DNA of 64,000 nucleotides from Antilocapra americana (GCA_007570785.1 ML662442.1:58076518-58140517); one strand, 5' to 3'. Shown: positions 12,489 through 22,927, numbered from the stretch's first letter. Notes: generated by a model from the sequence alone, not told the origin. Made by a program: numbers and translations.

Positions 12489-12905
12489 CTGAGAGTAGGA
12501 AAAAGCCCATTATATTTATTTCATGTTACTACATCATTAGTTTAATATTTTTCCATTTTTTAAATAACTGCCTCTTGATTACCCGGGGGTCGATCATTCA
12601 GCTGAGTTTCTTACAACCCAATTCATCAGCATCTTCATGAGAAACTGGAAAAAGGGAGCAATTTTACGTTGGGACACTAATTTGAATATTTTTACCATAT
12701 TTTATTGTGTATCATTAAAGCAAAAGCAAGAATAGAGAGATATCAAGGAAATTAGTAATTTTTACAACAGTGAACAATACATGTTAAAAAGAAAAAACTT
12801 ACAACACAGGAATAACATTATTGATGTTTCTAAGATTCTTTGAGATCTTCTAAATCAATCTCTTAAATCTAGAACTAACATACTTTATAGACTAAAACAA
12901 CAACA

Positions 12906-13002
12906 GTATTTTTGCCTGGAAAAATCCCATGGACAGAGGAGCCTCGCAGGTTGCAGTCCATGCGGTTGCAAAGAGTTGGATACGACTGAGCACACACAAA
13001 CA
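12906..13002 (+). mobile_element. Bov-tA SINE, 5'-truncated
   Basis: Only the 3' half remains (tttttgcctggaaaaatccc to agttggatacgactgagc). It lies about 135 bp from the CFAP206 start-codon exon, in the following intron. Confidence 0.82.
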
Positions 13003-13136
13003 CAGTTTGTCTAACAATCGCCTTAGGGTTTCAATGGAACAAGTTAAGAAAACATCACAGAATTCTAAGAGCGAAATAGGCACTGCTAAAAAAAATTTTT
13101 AATAAAGCAGTAATTCACAAAAATATTTAATCTTAC

Positions 13137-13244
13137 CATAAAAGCAACCAGAGTTTCAGGAACAATCTCTCCATGGGCTGCACATTCTTGTCCTATTTCT
13201 CGAATGATATTCTTTATAACACTTTCAGCTTGAGTGGGAGGCAT
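13137..13244 (-). CDS. CFAP206: CFAP206 coding exon 1 (residues 1-36, start codon)
   Basis: Contains the start codon. The exon begins after an ATTTAG acceptor with a single untranslated base (13245) and then ATG, so an upstream non-coding exon must supply the 5' UTR. It encodes MPPTQAESVI...ETLVAFM and ends at ATG|GTAAGA, a good donor, in phase 0. The next exon continues VKAVVLDPSN. The start is chosen because it follows the acceptor directly and agrees with the family N-terminus. Confidence 0.93.
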
Positions 13245-13994
13245 TCTAAATAAAAAGATTTTTTAAACTGTATTTATATATTATTTTTTCCTTTTGAGAT
13301 TTCACCACTAGTATATTTGTAAAGAGTCATATTATTTATTAACTTAATAATGTTTACTAGTATATAGGCCCCTCTTGTTTTTCATTAGTTGGTTTCATAT
13401 TTATAAAAATGAAGGACTAATGATAACAGTGAGAGCAATTGGGACTTAATGACTGAAACATTTCCTCTTTATTTAAATGATGGTGGTCATCAAAAGTACC
13501 CTTATGATATTGTTTAATTAAAAAAATGTTAAACAGTATTAGATGTGGGGGATGGGTGTAGGAGTAGAATTAGTGAGAAATTCCACTATGTAGGAGGCAA
13601 AGTCAGCTTGAAACAGAACATGCTTATTTCATCACATTCACTAAATGACCTTTCATAATTATCAGACTCTTGGAACAGAATTCTTGCTCGAATCATCAAA
13701 ATTTTATTTCTTGCACATCCAAGTCAAGGTTTAGACTCTTGATTAAAAACATAAAAGCGAAAAAAGCAAAACGTATAACGAGTCATGGATCACGGGGAAA
13801 AAAAATGAACTCCTGGTGAAAAGGTAGTAGGTTTTAATAGTGATCAGGTTTTTTGATATGTATCAGTAACTAAGCACAGGGGAAATTAGCATGCAGAGAA
13901 TAACAAAGGCAATCCCAGGTAGGTAAAGATCACTTTCAGCATATTAGGTTCAGGTAAGGATAACACCTGACATCTAGTCCAGGAGAACCAGAGA

Positions 13995-15110
13995 GCCTGG
14001 TTTCCATCCTGCCCCGTTTCCTAGCTGAAACCTTGGGCATTTCCTTCTCTTTGAAGTGATTTTCTCATCTGAAATCCTACTACTACTCTCTCCCTGGAGC
14101 TGTCCTGAGGCCTGAGCTCTACATCAATTCAGTTCAGTTGCTCAGTCGTGTCTGATTCTTTGCGACCCCATGAACTGCAGCACGCCAGGCCTCCCTGTCC
14201 ATCACCAACTCCTGGAGTCTACTCAAATCCGTGTCCATTGAGTTGGTGATGCCATCCAACCATCTCATCCTCTGTCCTCCCCTTTTCCTCCTGCCTTCCA
14301 TCTTTCCCAGTATCAGTGTCTTTTCCAATGAGTCAGTTCTTCAAATCAGGTGGCCAAAGTACTGGAGTTTCAGCTTCAACATCAGTCCTTCCAATGAATA
14401 TTCAGGGTTGATTTCCTTTAGGGATTGACTGGTTTGATCTCCTTGCAGTCCAAGGGACTCTCAAGAGTCTTCTCCAACACCACAGTTCAAAAGCATCGAT
14501 TCTTCCATGCTCAGCTTTCCTTATAGTCCAACTCTCACATCCATACATGACTAATGGAAAAACCATAGACTAGACGAACCTTTGTTGGTAAAATAAATGT
14601 CTCTGCTTTTTAATATGCTGTCTAGATTGGTCATAGCTTTTCTTCCAGGGAGCAAGCCTCTTTTAATTTCATAGCTGCAGTCACCATCAGCAGCGATTTT
14701 GGAGCCCAAGAATATAAAGCCTGTCACTGTTTCCACTGTTTCCCCATCTATTTGCCATGAAGTGATGGGACCAGATGCCAAGATCTTAGTTTTCTGAATG
14801 CTGAGTTTTAAGCCAACTTTTTCACTCTCCTCTTTCACTTTCATCAAGAGGCTTTTTAGTTCCTCTTCACTTTCTGCCATTAGGGTGGTGTCATTTGTGT
14901 ATCTGTGGCTCTTGATATTTCTCCCAGCAATCTTGATTCCAGCTTGTGCTTTATCCAGCCGGTCATTTCGCAAGATGTACTCCGCATATAAGCTAAATAA
15001 GCAGGGTGACAACATACATACAGCCTTGACGTACTCCTTTCCCTGTCTATATACTTAGTGGCTAACACAGCGCGTGGCACAAAGTAAGCGCCTCAAACAG
15101 CAGCCGGTAG
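13995..15110 (+). repeat. MIR SINE split by the BovB
   Basis: The left piece (13995-14125) resembles the MIR core and the right piece (about 15055-15110) the MIR end (ggcacaaagtaagcgcctc). The BovB at 14126-15041 lies between them, so the BovB is younger. Confidence 0.5.
14126..15041 (-). mobile_element. BovB LINE, 5'-truncated, with broken RT remnant
   Basis: 3' part of a BovB (RTE) element in reverse orientation, starting on the plus strand with the TTCAGTTCAG tail and GTCTGATTCTTTGCGACCCC. A minus-strand frame (14551-15015) keeps reverse-transcriptase C-terminal sequence such as LFSLYAEYIL and EEELKSLLMKVKEESEKVG; the catalytic block has decayed to YTNDT. Inserted into an old MIR. Confidence 0.9.
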
Positions 15111-15182
15111 CTAACAAGCGCCTGCTCAATGAACATATGCCGCGCGTGGGCGCCTGCGCCGTCGACCCTGGTACAGGTCTCT

Positions 15183-15226
15183 CCCCGCCCCGCGCCCCTC
15201 CCCCCCCCCCCCCGCCCCCCGCCCCA
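15183..15226. repeat. C-rich tract with a 14-C run
   Basis: Nearly uninterrupted C runs broken by single G or T, including 14 C at 15200-15213. On the CFAP206 sense (minus) strand this is G-rich with several runs of three or more G, so a G-quadruplex is possible near the start of transcription. Confidence 0.7.
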
Positions 15227-15457
15227 GCCTAAACCTCCAGAGTTCTGGCCCGCGGGGGTGCGAGCGGTGCCGGGCAGCGGTGAGCAGCACGGGTTAGCGA
15301 TCTGACCTGAGGACCTGTAAGCCTCCGACCGGAAGCGACTGCTCGTAACGCTCCGCTGTCAGGCCTGAAAAGAGTCCTTCCTGTCAGTTTCGCCTGAACC
15401 AGGTTAGACGACAGGCTCCCGCGGCCCAGGCTCCGTCCGCCGACCCATGCTCGCCTC

Positions 15458-15465
15458 CTCGCGAG
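15458..15465. promoter_or_regulatory. CTCGCGAG palindrome
   Basis: Core of the TCTCGCGAGA element found at many CpG-island and bidirectional promoters. One flanking base on each side departs from the full 10-mer. It lies about 120 bp from the X-box. Confidence 0.4.
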
Positions 15466-15585
15466 GTACGCTGCGGGATCAAGGGCGCGGAGCCCGGGCT
15501 GGGCAGACCTTGGCTGTAGAGAAGAGCTGGAGCCGGGTCCACCCGATTCTTCCCGGGGGCTTTCACCGCAGCCCGCACTCTCGGC

Positions 15586-15599
15586 GTAACCATGGAGAC
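15586..15599. promoter_or_regulatory. RFX X-box motif
   Basis: GTAACCATGGAGAC agrees at 11 of 14 positions with the ideal palindromic X-box GTTGCCATGGCAAC and fits GTNRCC followed by an imperfect second half-site. RFX2/RFX3 bind such sites at promoters of motile-cilium genes. It sits in the CpG island upstream of CFAP206, which fits that gene's function. Confidence 0.7.
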
Positions 15600-15618
15600 C
15601 AAACGCTAGTGCCCGAAA

Positions 15619-15629
15619 GGGGCGGGGCC
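15619..15629 (+). promoter_or_regulatory. Sp1-type GC box
   Basis: GGGGCGGGGCC is a consensus GC box about 20 bp from the X-box in the CFAP206 CpG island. Confidence 0.6.
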
Positions 15630-15680
15630 TGGGCGTGGGTAGGGCCAGAGTGGGGAGGCGTGGCTGGGTCCAAAGGAGCC

Positions 15681-16535
15681 TTTCCTGGAAGGGACGGACG
15701 AGGATAACTTTAAAAAAAGACAAGCAAGATAGAGAGAGACCCAAAGCCCAGACAGAAGAAGACAGGTTCACTACACCTCAACGAGCTAAACGATGTCAAA
15801 AACTAGATTCCTTAAACAACCGTATTAACTTAGCAGCGTGGAAACCTATGCAGTGTTTAAAAAAAAAAAAAAGGAGATATGGGCAAATTCTCTGCAAGTG
15901 TCAGTAGACTCTTGATTAAGATTCTCTAATGCACCTGAACAGTATTTATATGGATGTTCACTTTGTAACTATTCAATGGTGCATGTGTTACATTAACCTT
16001 TTTTTGTATGTTATATCCCATAATAAAAAGTAAAGAAAAGGCACAATAATGGAGAACTTCTCCACGTTGGGTTATGCTTTTGGGCTATATAGATCATCAA
16101 AATAGAGCTGCATCCTGGTTTCTAGAAATCCTCAAAGTTAACATAAAAATTCAGATCTCGTGCTTTTCACCTGTCTCACTCATGTTCTCTATTATTATCC
16201 ATACACTATGCAACAGCTGGCTATTTTTTCAAAACACAAACCATCATGTTAGTCTATGTAACATGCGTGGTTTACCAGTTTTGAAATGGAGGAAGTCATA
16301 GTCTTAGAATTAGCTGACAATTTCCTTTTCCAGTTTAACTTTCCTTCTTCACAGAAATGCTTGCTAATGGAGTGGGTAGCTGAATTTTCAGAGTAATGAT
16401 GAAAAAGAAATCATTGCCCAAGGAAGACAATGCAAGTCATTCTTACTGAAATTTCCCTTAGAAAAAAACATTAACTATTTTTAGTCTACTTTCCCACATC
16501 CTTTCAGTCAAGAAAATTCACAAGATCATTTCTTA
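15681..16535. other. Upstream flank of CFAP206, nothing recognised
   Basis: AT-rich unique sequence beginning at the edge of the CpG island. 16956-17555 is similar. Confidence 0.5.
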
Positions 16536-16609
16536 ATCATCTTCCTTAAAGAGAGCGCCGAATCCTAACCACTAGACCACCAGGGAAGGTATCATCTTCC
16601 TTAAAGAGA
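16536..16609 (-). mobile_element. Tailless tRNA-Glu 5'-half retrocopy with 19-bp TSDs
   Basis: Two identical 19-bp copies (atcatcttccttaaagaga; 16536-16554 and 16591-16609) flank a 36-bp insert. Read on the minus strand, 32 bases of the insert match the 5' half of tRNA-Glu(CTC) from TCCCTGG to GGCGC; TCTC from the flanking repeat would continue the match to the anticodon. Four bases (acct) precede the tRNA start. There is no poly(A), B box or 3' half. LINE-mediated insertion of a 3'-truncated tRNA (a tailless retropseudogene) fits best. It differs from the SINE heads in this window, which have diverged from the tRNA. Confidence 0.8.
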
Positions 16610-16718
16610 TTCCTCTTTAGAGTTAGTTACATGGGCACAGATATGAAGAGCCAGAAAAAAAAAAAAGCAAATTTTGAGTTTCCTGACACAAAAGTAGCAA
16701 GCTTCTTAAGTTCATTAG

Positions 16719-16944
16719 CGTGCATGCATGCTAAGTTGCTTCAGTTGTGTCTGACTCTTGGTGACCCCATGGACTGTAGCCTGCTCGGCTCCTCTGTCCA
16801 TGGGATTCTCCAGGCAAGAATACTGGAGTGGATTGCCGTACCCTTCTCCAGGTCATCTTCCCAACCCAGGGATCAAACCTATGTCTCTTACATCTCCTGC
16901 AATGGCAGGAAGGTTCTTTACCACTAGCACCACCTGGGAAGCCC
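16719..16944 (-). mobile_element. Bov-tA SINE with TSD
   Basis: Reverse copy with complete tRNA head. TSD AAGTTCATTAG at 16708-16718 and 16945-16955. Confidence 0.9.
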
Positions 16945-17559
16945 AAGTTCATTAGACTTACCCCTAAAAAGTGGCCTTTCTTTATGGTTGTCAATTACCT
17001 TTAAAGGTAAGATGAAGGATGAGCCAAAGCATTATTGGTTTCCCATCCTTTTCTCCATCACATGCCTCAGCCCTCAGGGAAACAGCAAACCTTAGGATCA
17101 GAGTCTCACAACCTATGTGGGGGTGGGGCTGGGGGGTGACTTGAAATACTTACTGCAGATCCCCAAGCATGAGGTCCTGTTCTTTCAAGTGTTACAAGAG
17201 AAGCGAAATTACAAGAAAACAAAATGAGAAAAATTAAATCAGCAAATTCTGTTACAATCAAAACCAAACCTCCAAAAAAAGGTGAAGGCTAGTGGTTCTT
17301 TCTTAAAAGTATTTTCCCCTCAAATGAGATAAATTTCGTATACATAGTCCTAATGAATAAAACAGGATATAAAGTATAAAACCCTTTACATTATAGCCTC
17401 TGTGACAGTGATTCTCAACACTGGAGAGTGAGAAATAACATATCAGAAATTCCTTGGGAGTCCCCCATGATGAATTCTGAGATCTATTTACCTACTTTGT
17501 ATATGCAGATAATGTTACTAGGTAGCTTTTTAAAAGGTGAGTTTCTCCCTATTTTTCAC

Positions 17560-18370
17560 CCATCCACTCCCACACTCATCTCCTCAATCCTTAAATTAAC
17601 AACCCAGTCTTCATTATTATCTCTTGAATCAGTTCAAGTCTCTCCATTCCCACTTCTGAATTAGTTAAAGCAACTACTTTTTCTTCTTTTTTTGGCCTGG
17701 ATTACAACAACAGCCAACTAAATGAGGTCTCCTCTCCAGCCAGGGACCCCTCCAAATCCTTGCCTATACTAAAATGATACTTAAACAATGGAAATATGAT
17801 CAACTCATTTCGCTGCCTAAAAGCTTATGAAGGCTTCTCAGTGGCTTTGGGTCAAAGTGCAAACTTCTTGGCCTGGCATGTAAGACACCCACGACCTGCT
17901 CTCAGCTCAACCACCCAACGTCAGTTCTCACAACTACTTCCCTCCCCCTCCAGACCACACTCTTTCTACTCGCTGGCCATGCTGCATTACTCACTGGCCT
18001 CCAGGTCTCCGCAGAGGTCACTTCCTCTATCTGAATGTCCTTCCTCCCTCTTCATCTGGTTAATTCCTCCATGTTGTCAGAAGCCATGTCTCCTATGAAA
18101 CTTTCTCTGACCTGTCAATTAGGTTTAGGGTTCTAAACCTTTACCTTCATCTGATTCCAAAATATTTCCACCTACCCAAAGATGAATGTCCACAGTCACT
18201 AAGCAGTCACTCCCCACGCCTGTCCCCCAGTACGTATACCCGAAAGAGTTCTCAGTACTCTCAGGGAGTCTGTTTTCTTGTCTGTCCCCCCACTAGACCA
18301 CAAGCTCCTTGAAGGCAGGGAACATATTCTGTGGAATCCCCAGCACCTAAAAACAGCCTGTAACATAACA
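17560..18370 (+). repeat. L2 LINE fragment
   Basis: Typical L2 3' region: gtcaaagtgcaaacttcttg, ctgcattactcactggcctc and ctagaccacaagctccttga... aaggcagggaacatattctg. Highly diverged. Confidence 0.7.
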
Positions 18371-18914
18371 GTCATGCAAGACAGTCTGGGTTAGGGAGGC
18401 AAGTTTAGGAGTGGGAGAGTGGGGGGAAAAAAGAGAGAGAGAGAGAAATTTTAGATTCTTTACTATCTTGACTGAAAAGTTGGGGTGATTTTGGAGGGAA
18501 TTATAATTGCGGAGGGAAAAGAGGAGGCACTTAAATGACAGGTCTTCAGAAGATCTTCCTCTGACTTCTTTTTTGACTCTCATGCTTTAGGATCTCCTAC
18601 CCATCTCTAAGCACCCCTTTCTGTGTCCCCAGGAAGAAAGGTTGCTCTCAGGTTTGCTCCTTTTGACCATGCCTCAAACTAGAGTCTGCAGTTTCCAGTG
18701 GTGCCTGGGCTTTAGAAGGGTGGGACTCTAGGCTTATAGGTTTCTTGGAAGAGCAGGTGCTGGAGGTGAGGATGGTGCCTGGTGATTGGGCTCCAGACTG
18801 ATTTCATCTTTGTGTTCTCCTTCCTCTGTAAAGGGCACTGTGGCTTATTGGCTCCCAAGGACAAGCTTTAATTTGGTAAAGTTAAAGTTAACCCTTATTT
18901 TTAAAAACTAAAAT

Positions 18915-19185
18915 TTTCAGGATCACAGGCATAGAAAATAAATTTATGGTTACCAAAGGGGAAAGGAATAAACTAGGAGTTTGGGATTAATGGGTACACA
19001 CTACTATCTATTAAATAGAGAAACAACAAGGACCTACTGTATAGCACAGGCAACTATATCCAATATCTTGTAATAACCTACAATGGAAAAGAATCTGAAA
19101 AAGAACAATCTGTACAACTTCCTTTCCTGTACATCTGAAACTAACACAACTATAAGTCAACTATACTTCAATTTTTAAAAATGAA
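18915..19185 (+). mobile_element. L1 3' end
   Basis: tttatggttaccaaagggga, tactgtatagcacaggcaac, atcttgtaataacctacaat, taagtcaactatacttcaat. Confidence 0.83.
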
Positions 19186-19911
19186 ATAATTTTTTTCTCA
19201 GTAATCAAAGAACTCACCTTATTCTGTAGTCCATGAGTCCTCATTTTTTTGACCAATTTGCTGAAATTATAACAGAACTGCATTCCACTTTCAAGAGCTA
19301 TTTCATTGTGGCTAGATAATGGTCAAAGATTCCATCAGTTTATTTTAATATAGTTGTTCCTCCAGTGGTGAGTGCTGGACTGCCAGTCCCTCCTGGCCCC
19401 CTGGCAAGAAGGAAGACCGTAACAATTCAGCTGAATTTCTGACGTACTCCAAGCTCATTATCTCTCACATGATTCACGCTCATTATCTCTAATATGAATC
19501 TTCTCTTAAAACCCATCCCACTCGACATTCTTTATTGGGATAAACTGTCAGTAATTAATAGCAGACACAAGGACTGAAGAATGACTGAAGCAGCCCAAAC
19601 CTGCTTCAGATAATTCTCCTCTCTCTCCACCACCCTTCACGTGCAGACTTGTCACCAAGCCAGCCCCTTCTTCCTTCTTAGCATGTCTAAAGTCCATTCC
19701 CTTCCCTAATTACTTCCCCAGTTCCTGTGTTCTGAGGTCTCTTAAATGTTTCATCGGCTTCTTGTCTGTACCCACTCCTAAATGCAAAACTGATCAAATA
19801 ATTTCCTATGTGCAGCTCTTTGAAGACTTCCCACTACCTACAAGAAAAACAGTCAGTCCCACTAGAATGAGATGCAAGTTCTTCCCTAATCTGGCCTCTT
19901 GTCTCTCTACC

Positions 19912-20087
19912 TGCACTGTCCAATATGGTAACCATCAACCACAAGAATCTATTTAAATAAGCCAAAATTACATGAAATTTAAAACTTAATTCTTCAGTTG
20001 CATGAGCCACATTTAGTTAGTGGCTACCATATGTGCCAGTGAAGATAATAGAATTTTTCCATCATTGCAGAAAGTTCTACTGGGCAC
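19912..20087 (+). mobile_element. MER5A-like hAT DNA transposon
   Basis: cactgtccaatatggtaacc at one end and cattgcagaaagttctactg at the other, with an AT-rich middle and agttagtggctaccatatgt. These are hallmarks of MER5-class non-autonomous hAT elements. Confidence 0.8.
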
Positions 20088-20100
20088 TTATGCCTGCTGT

Positions 20101-20308
20101 TTTTGTTTAGTTACTAAGCCATGTCTGACTCTTTTGCGACCCCATGGACGGTAGCCTGCCAGGCTCTACTGTCCATGGGATTTCCCAGGCAAGAAAACTA
20201 GAGCAGGTTGCCATTTTCTCTCCAGGGGATCTTCCCAACCCAGGGATTGAACCCCCATCTCCTGCCTTGGCAGGCAGTTTCTTTACCACTGAGCCACAAG
20301 GGAAGCCC
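20101..20308 (-). mobile_element. Bov-tA SINE with TSD inside an L2
   Basis: Reverse copy. TSD ATGCCTGCTGT at 20090-20100 and 20309-20319; flanking sequence on both sides is L2-like. Confidence 0.9.
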
Positions 20309-21059
20309 ATGCCTGCTGTACCTGAACTCCAACTTCCAAATGACTCACACCCTTGAGCATTCTATGCTTTGGCTAAAGCAACTTCCTTTAATCAGATTAC
20401 TTGCCCTACCCAACTGTGCCTTTCAAGACAAAGCTCAAACATCACCCTATTCGGTGGAGTCATTCCCAATCAAATCTCCCACCCTCACATGGTAGGTTGA
20501 TTCCCCCTTTGGGCCTCCATTGGGCTCTATGCAGACCTCTACCCTGGTCCTCCTAACCCTCCTTGTCACCTACTGGTGTTCATGTCTGATTCCCTTTGGT
20601 GTGGCCTTGCTGGGTGGGGGAATGGGCCCGATCATACTTATCTTTGTGTTCCTAGATCCTAGACCAAAGCCTGACATATAATACACACTCAATTTTTGGT
20701 GAGTGAATACATATTACAAATAAATATTCAAAAGGTCAAGAATCTTCATAAATGGCCAACATTGCAATTTAAATCCTTTGCTGACAGGTAAAAGCCTGGA
20801 AGAAGAAATATGTTGTCATTCAGGTCATCAAAATACTGTATATCCTCTCTTAAATCACACTCTTAAGTTAGAGTTGCATTTCACTTAAAATTAATCCATG
20901 AGCAGTATGGCAGTTGGAGCAGGTAATTGAAGTATCTTGACAGGTACAGCAAGGTGAGACTAACTGTACAAGGAAGCAATTCTGGCCTCAACAATTATTA
21001 GATACACACCTATAATATTAAAAGCATGAAAATTTGGCTAGCATTTTAATATTTACTAA

Positions 21060-21145
21060 GTGCCTAATATAAAAATAGTTTGTTGGGACAAAAAGAGTCC
21101 AACATAACCTAATCAGAAAACGGACAGAAGACCTAAACAGACATT
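21060..21145 (+). repeat. Short L1 ORF2 fragment
   Basis: aacggacagaagacctaaac and agacatttctccaacccatt match the well-conserved ORF2 end of L1. The fragment is isolated. Confidence 0.55.
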
Positions 21146-21314
21146 TCTCCAACCCATTTTTCACGGATATGAAAGACATTCCTTGAATCCACACACTGAG
21201 GGTGGAGGCGGGCAGCAAGTCTCTTATAAGCACACCAATTCCATCACAGGAGCTCCACCCTCGTGACTTTAACTAAACCTAACACCTCCCAGAACTTCCC
21301 AGCACCATCAGATT

Positions 21315-21445
21315 GCTATCCAACCTGCAACCTCAGCTCAAGTCCTGACTCTTCCATGAGGCTTCATGAAGCTGCATGAAGCCCCGTGCTCTGTCCCCAC
21401 ACCCTCTTAACGGTACTTCATCATACATGCACCGCTTCATGGTGG
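21315..21445 (+). repeat. Local direct duplication 1, copy A
   Basis: Begins gctatccaacctgcaacctc, ends gcaccgcttcatggtgg. It matches copy B at 22928-23060 in the same orientation, at roughly 85-90% by eye. Confidence 0.75.
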
Positions 21446-21619
21446 GCTTCAACATAATAATTTGGGGAAGACAAAACATTCAGGTCATAACACGGCCCTT
21501 CAGAACCCTCTGACAGAGATGTCCCTCATTGCTGCTGAAGGACATCACCAAGATCTGTAAGTCCCTCTCTGATTCCCCTCCCCCAACTTCCTTTGTCCTC
21601 GTCCCCTTTATTAATGGGC

Positions 21620-21840
21620 TTGTAATAACCTATGTTGGACAAGAATCTGAAAAAGAATATATGAGGAAACCAACCCCACTTTTGCCACTGTGGTACAGTC
21701 TTTCAGTGTTTAAATTTTTTTTAATTAATGTATAGTTAATTTACAATGTTGTGCTAGTTTGGAGTGTACAGCAAAGTGATCATATATATATATGTATATA
21801 TACATTTATATATGGACATATTTGTGTGTGTATAGACAAA
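21620..21840. repeat. L1 3'-end scraps and AT-rich run
   Basis: Plus-oriented tgtaataacctatgttggac (21620-21665), then minus-oriented taatgtatagttaatttaca... gtacagcaaagtgatcatat with a (TA)n stretch (21715-21840). Confidence 0.6.
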
Positions 21841-21849
21841 GTAACTTCC

Positions 21850-22927
21850 CTGACTTCCTCATTATAGAAGACCATAAAAGGAGGTGTATGAACCACAGGA
21901 GCCCTAGGTAACCTCTCAGCTCTGTGATTTGGTTATTTAAAATCTACAGTGGCCTATATTTGCTCTATTTGTGGCCTTTCTCCAGCAGCATCCTACAACA
22001 GAGAACTGTAGCAAAGCTCAAGCTGAGGTGGAGAAACAATACTGGACAAGGGCTGAGCTGACCAGGGTGGAACTATGCTCACACCGGTGGGTGTCAGCAG
22101 GCCCAAATGGCAGAAAACTGTTCCTTCTCATGCCAAATGAAATGAAGTTGAGGTCTGTGGAACTGAAATATCAAGACGTGATTAAGTGAAAGGTGACTGG
22201 TGCATCATCGGTGCTGTTACAAAAACTGTACTCTCATGCTGAAAGGTGGGAAGTCCAAATTTGTGATGCTCCCAGCATGTATAAGTGAAGTGCTACTAAA
22301 GTCCTTCAATGATAGAAATAAAGGAACATGTACTGCCAAGTATAAGACTTTCACTCACAGAAAGAACAGTGATCAGATTGTGATCCTCAGAGGTAAGCAT
22401 AGCTTCCAGTAGAGAAGAAATTCCCTCTTGCTGTATAAATGTCATCTTTCAGACAAAAATCAATGCAAAAAACTATTTCCAAATCCAGCCTCAATTACAT
22501 ACAACTACTCAGATGACTAAATGATCCCTGTGTAGACCACAGGGCCACTTTTGTTACCTGTATGTGAGGGAGCCACCTGCTGTTGAAATAGGATCCTAGG
22601 GCTACAATTTCATTTTCCCCAACTACATAAACTGCGTAAGTTTAGCTCCAGTAATCCAGACCAAAAATTTTATAGAATTTAAGAAACCAACATAACTTTG
22701 GGGGATAAGTAACACAAAATACCTTCCCTGTCTCTTTTGCAAATCAGAAAATATTTGTTAAGCATCTATATTCATTTATTAACACATTGAAATTCTCAAG
22801 TTTCTGGCATGCAGGAAATAATGAAGCAGTCTGTATTTTAACAAATACAAATAAATAACAAACGTCCCTGCCAATTTCCTTCTCAGTGTTTTGGGGAATA
22901 CTATGAACTTGTCTTGCCTATCCCAGT
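21850..22927. other. Intergenic, not recognised
   Basis: Between 21960 and 22430 two short plus-strand frames (72 and 70 codons) abut with codon-like texture, but I recognise no family. An unidentified old repeat or processed-pseudogene scrap is possible. Confidence 0.35.

Larger units (their letters stand above)
5069..13245 (-). other. CFAP206: CFAP206 gene, 5' part: six coding exons (residues 1-280)
   Basis: CFAP206 (FAP206, human C6orf165) is a conserved axonemal protein of motile cilia and flagella. Work in ciliates and mouse places it at the base of radial spoke RS2, where it helps dock the spoke and a dynein arm to the doublet microtubule; loss impairs ciliary and sperm motility. Six minus-strand exons here join in frame to 840 nt (280 codons), with GT-AG at every junction and phases 0, 0, 1, 1, 1, 0. 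The joined reading frame matches the family as I recall it from the start (MPPTQAESVI) through ...FLQVIL. The family is about 620 residues, so the remaining exons lie left of position 5069; none was recognised in 1-5068. The introns hold Bov-tA SINEs and antisense L1 ends but no large insertion. The neighbour upstream in the same orientation is C6orf163, as in human 6q15. Confidence 0.95.
12489..13990. other. Intron 1 and 5' intron of CFAP206, non-exon parts
   Basis: 12489-12905 and 13246-13990 show no repeats or motifs I recognise; AT-rich throughout. Confidence 0.5.
15110..15680 (-). promoter_or_regulatory. CFAP206: CFAP206 CpG-island promoter and probable non-coding first exon
   Basis: A GC-rich block dense in CpG that contrasts sharply with the AT-rich flanks. 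It lies about 2 kb upstream of the exon with the CFAP206 start codon, where a non-coding first exon is required. It contains an RFX X-box, a GC box, a CTCGCGAG palindrome and a long C tract. The exact transcription start and the exon-1 donor cannot be chosen from sequence alone; there are several weak GT candidates between 15290 and 15520. Open frames here (for example on the minus strand, 15229-15771) follow from GC-rich composition and do not look like a gene. Confidence 0.8.
19690..20710 (+). repeat. L2 LINE split by MER5-like and Bov-tA elements
   Basis: L2-like sequence at 19690-19910 (tttgaagacttcccactacc) resumes at 20320-20710 (cctttcaagacaaagctcaa... cctagaccaaagcctgacat). A MER5-like element and a Bov-tA lie between. 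Confidence 0.6.

Noticed and set aside
15229..15771. 180-codon minus-strand open frame over the CpG island
   Set aside because: GC-rich composition suppresses stop codons; the residues are low-complexity Arg/Pro/Ala/Ser, there is no family resemblance, and the region is a promoter.
16555..16590. A functional tRNA-Glu gene
   Set aside because: Only the first 32 bases are present; there is no anticodon arm, T arm or B box.
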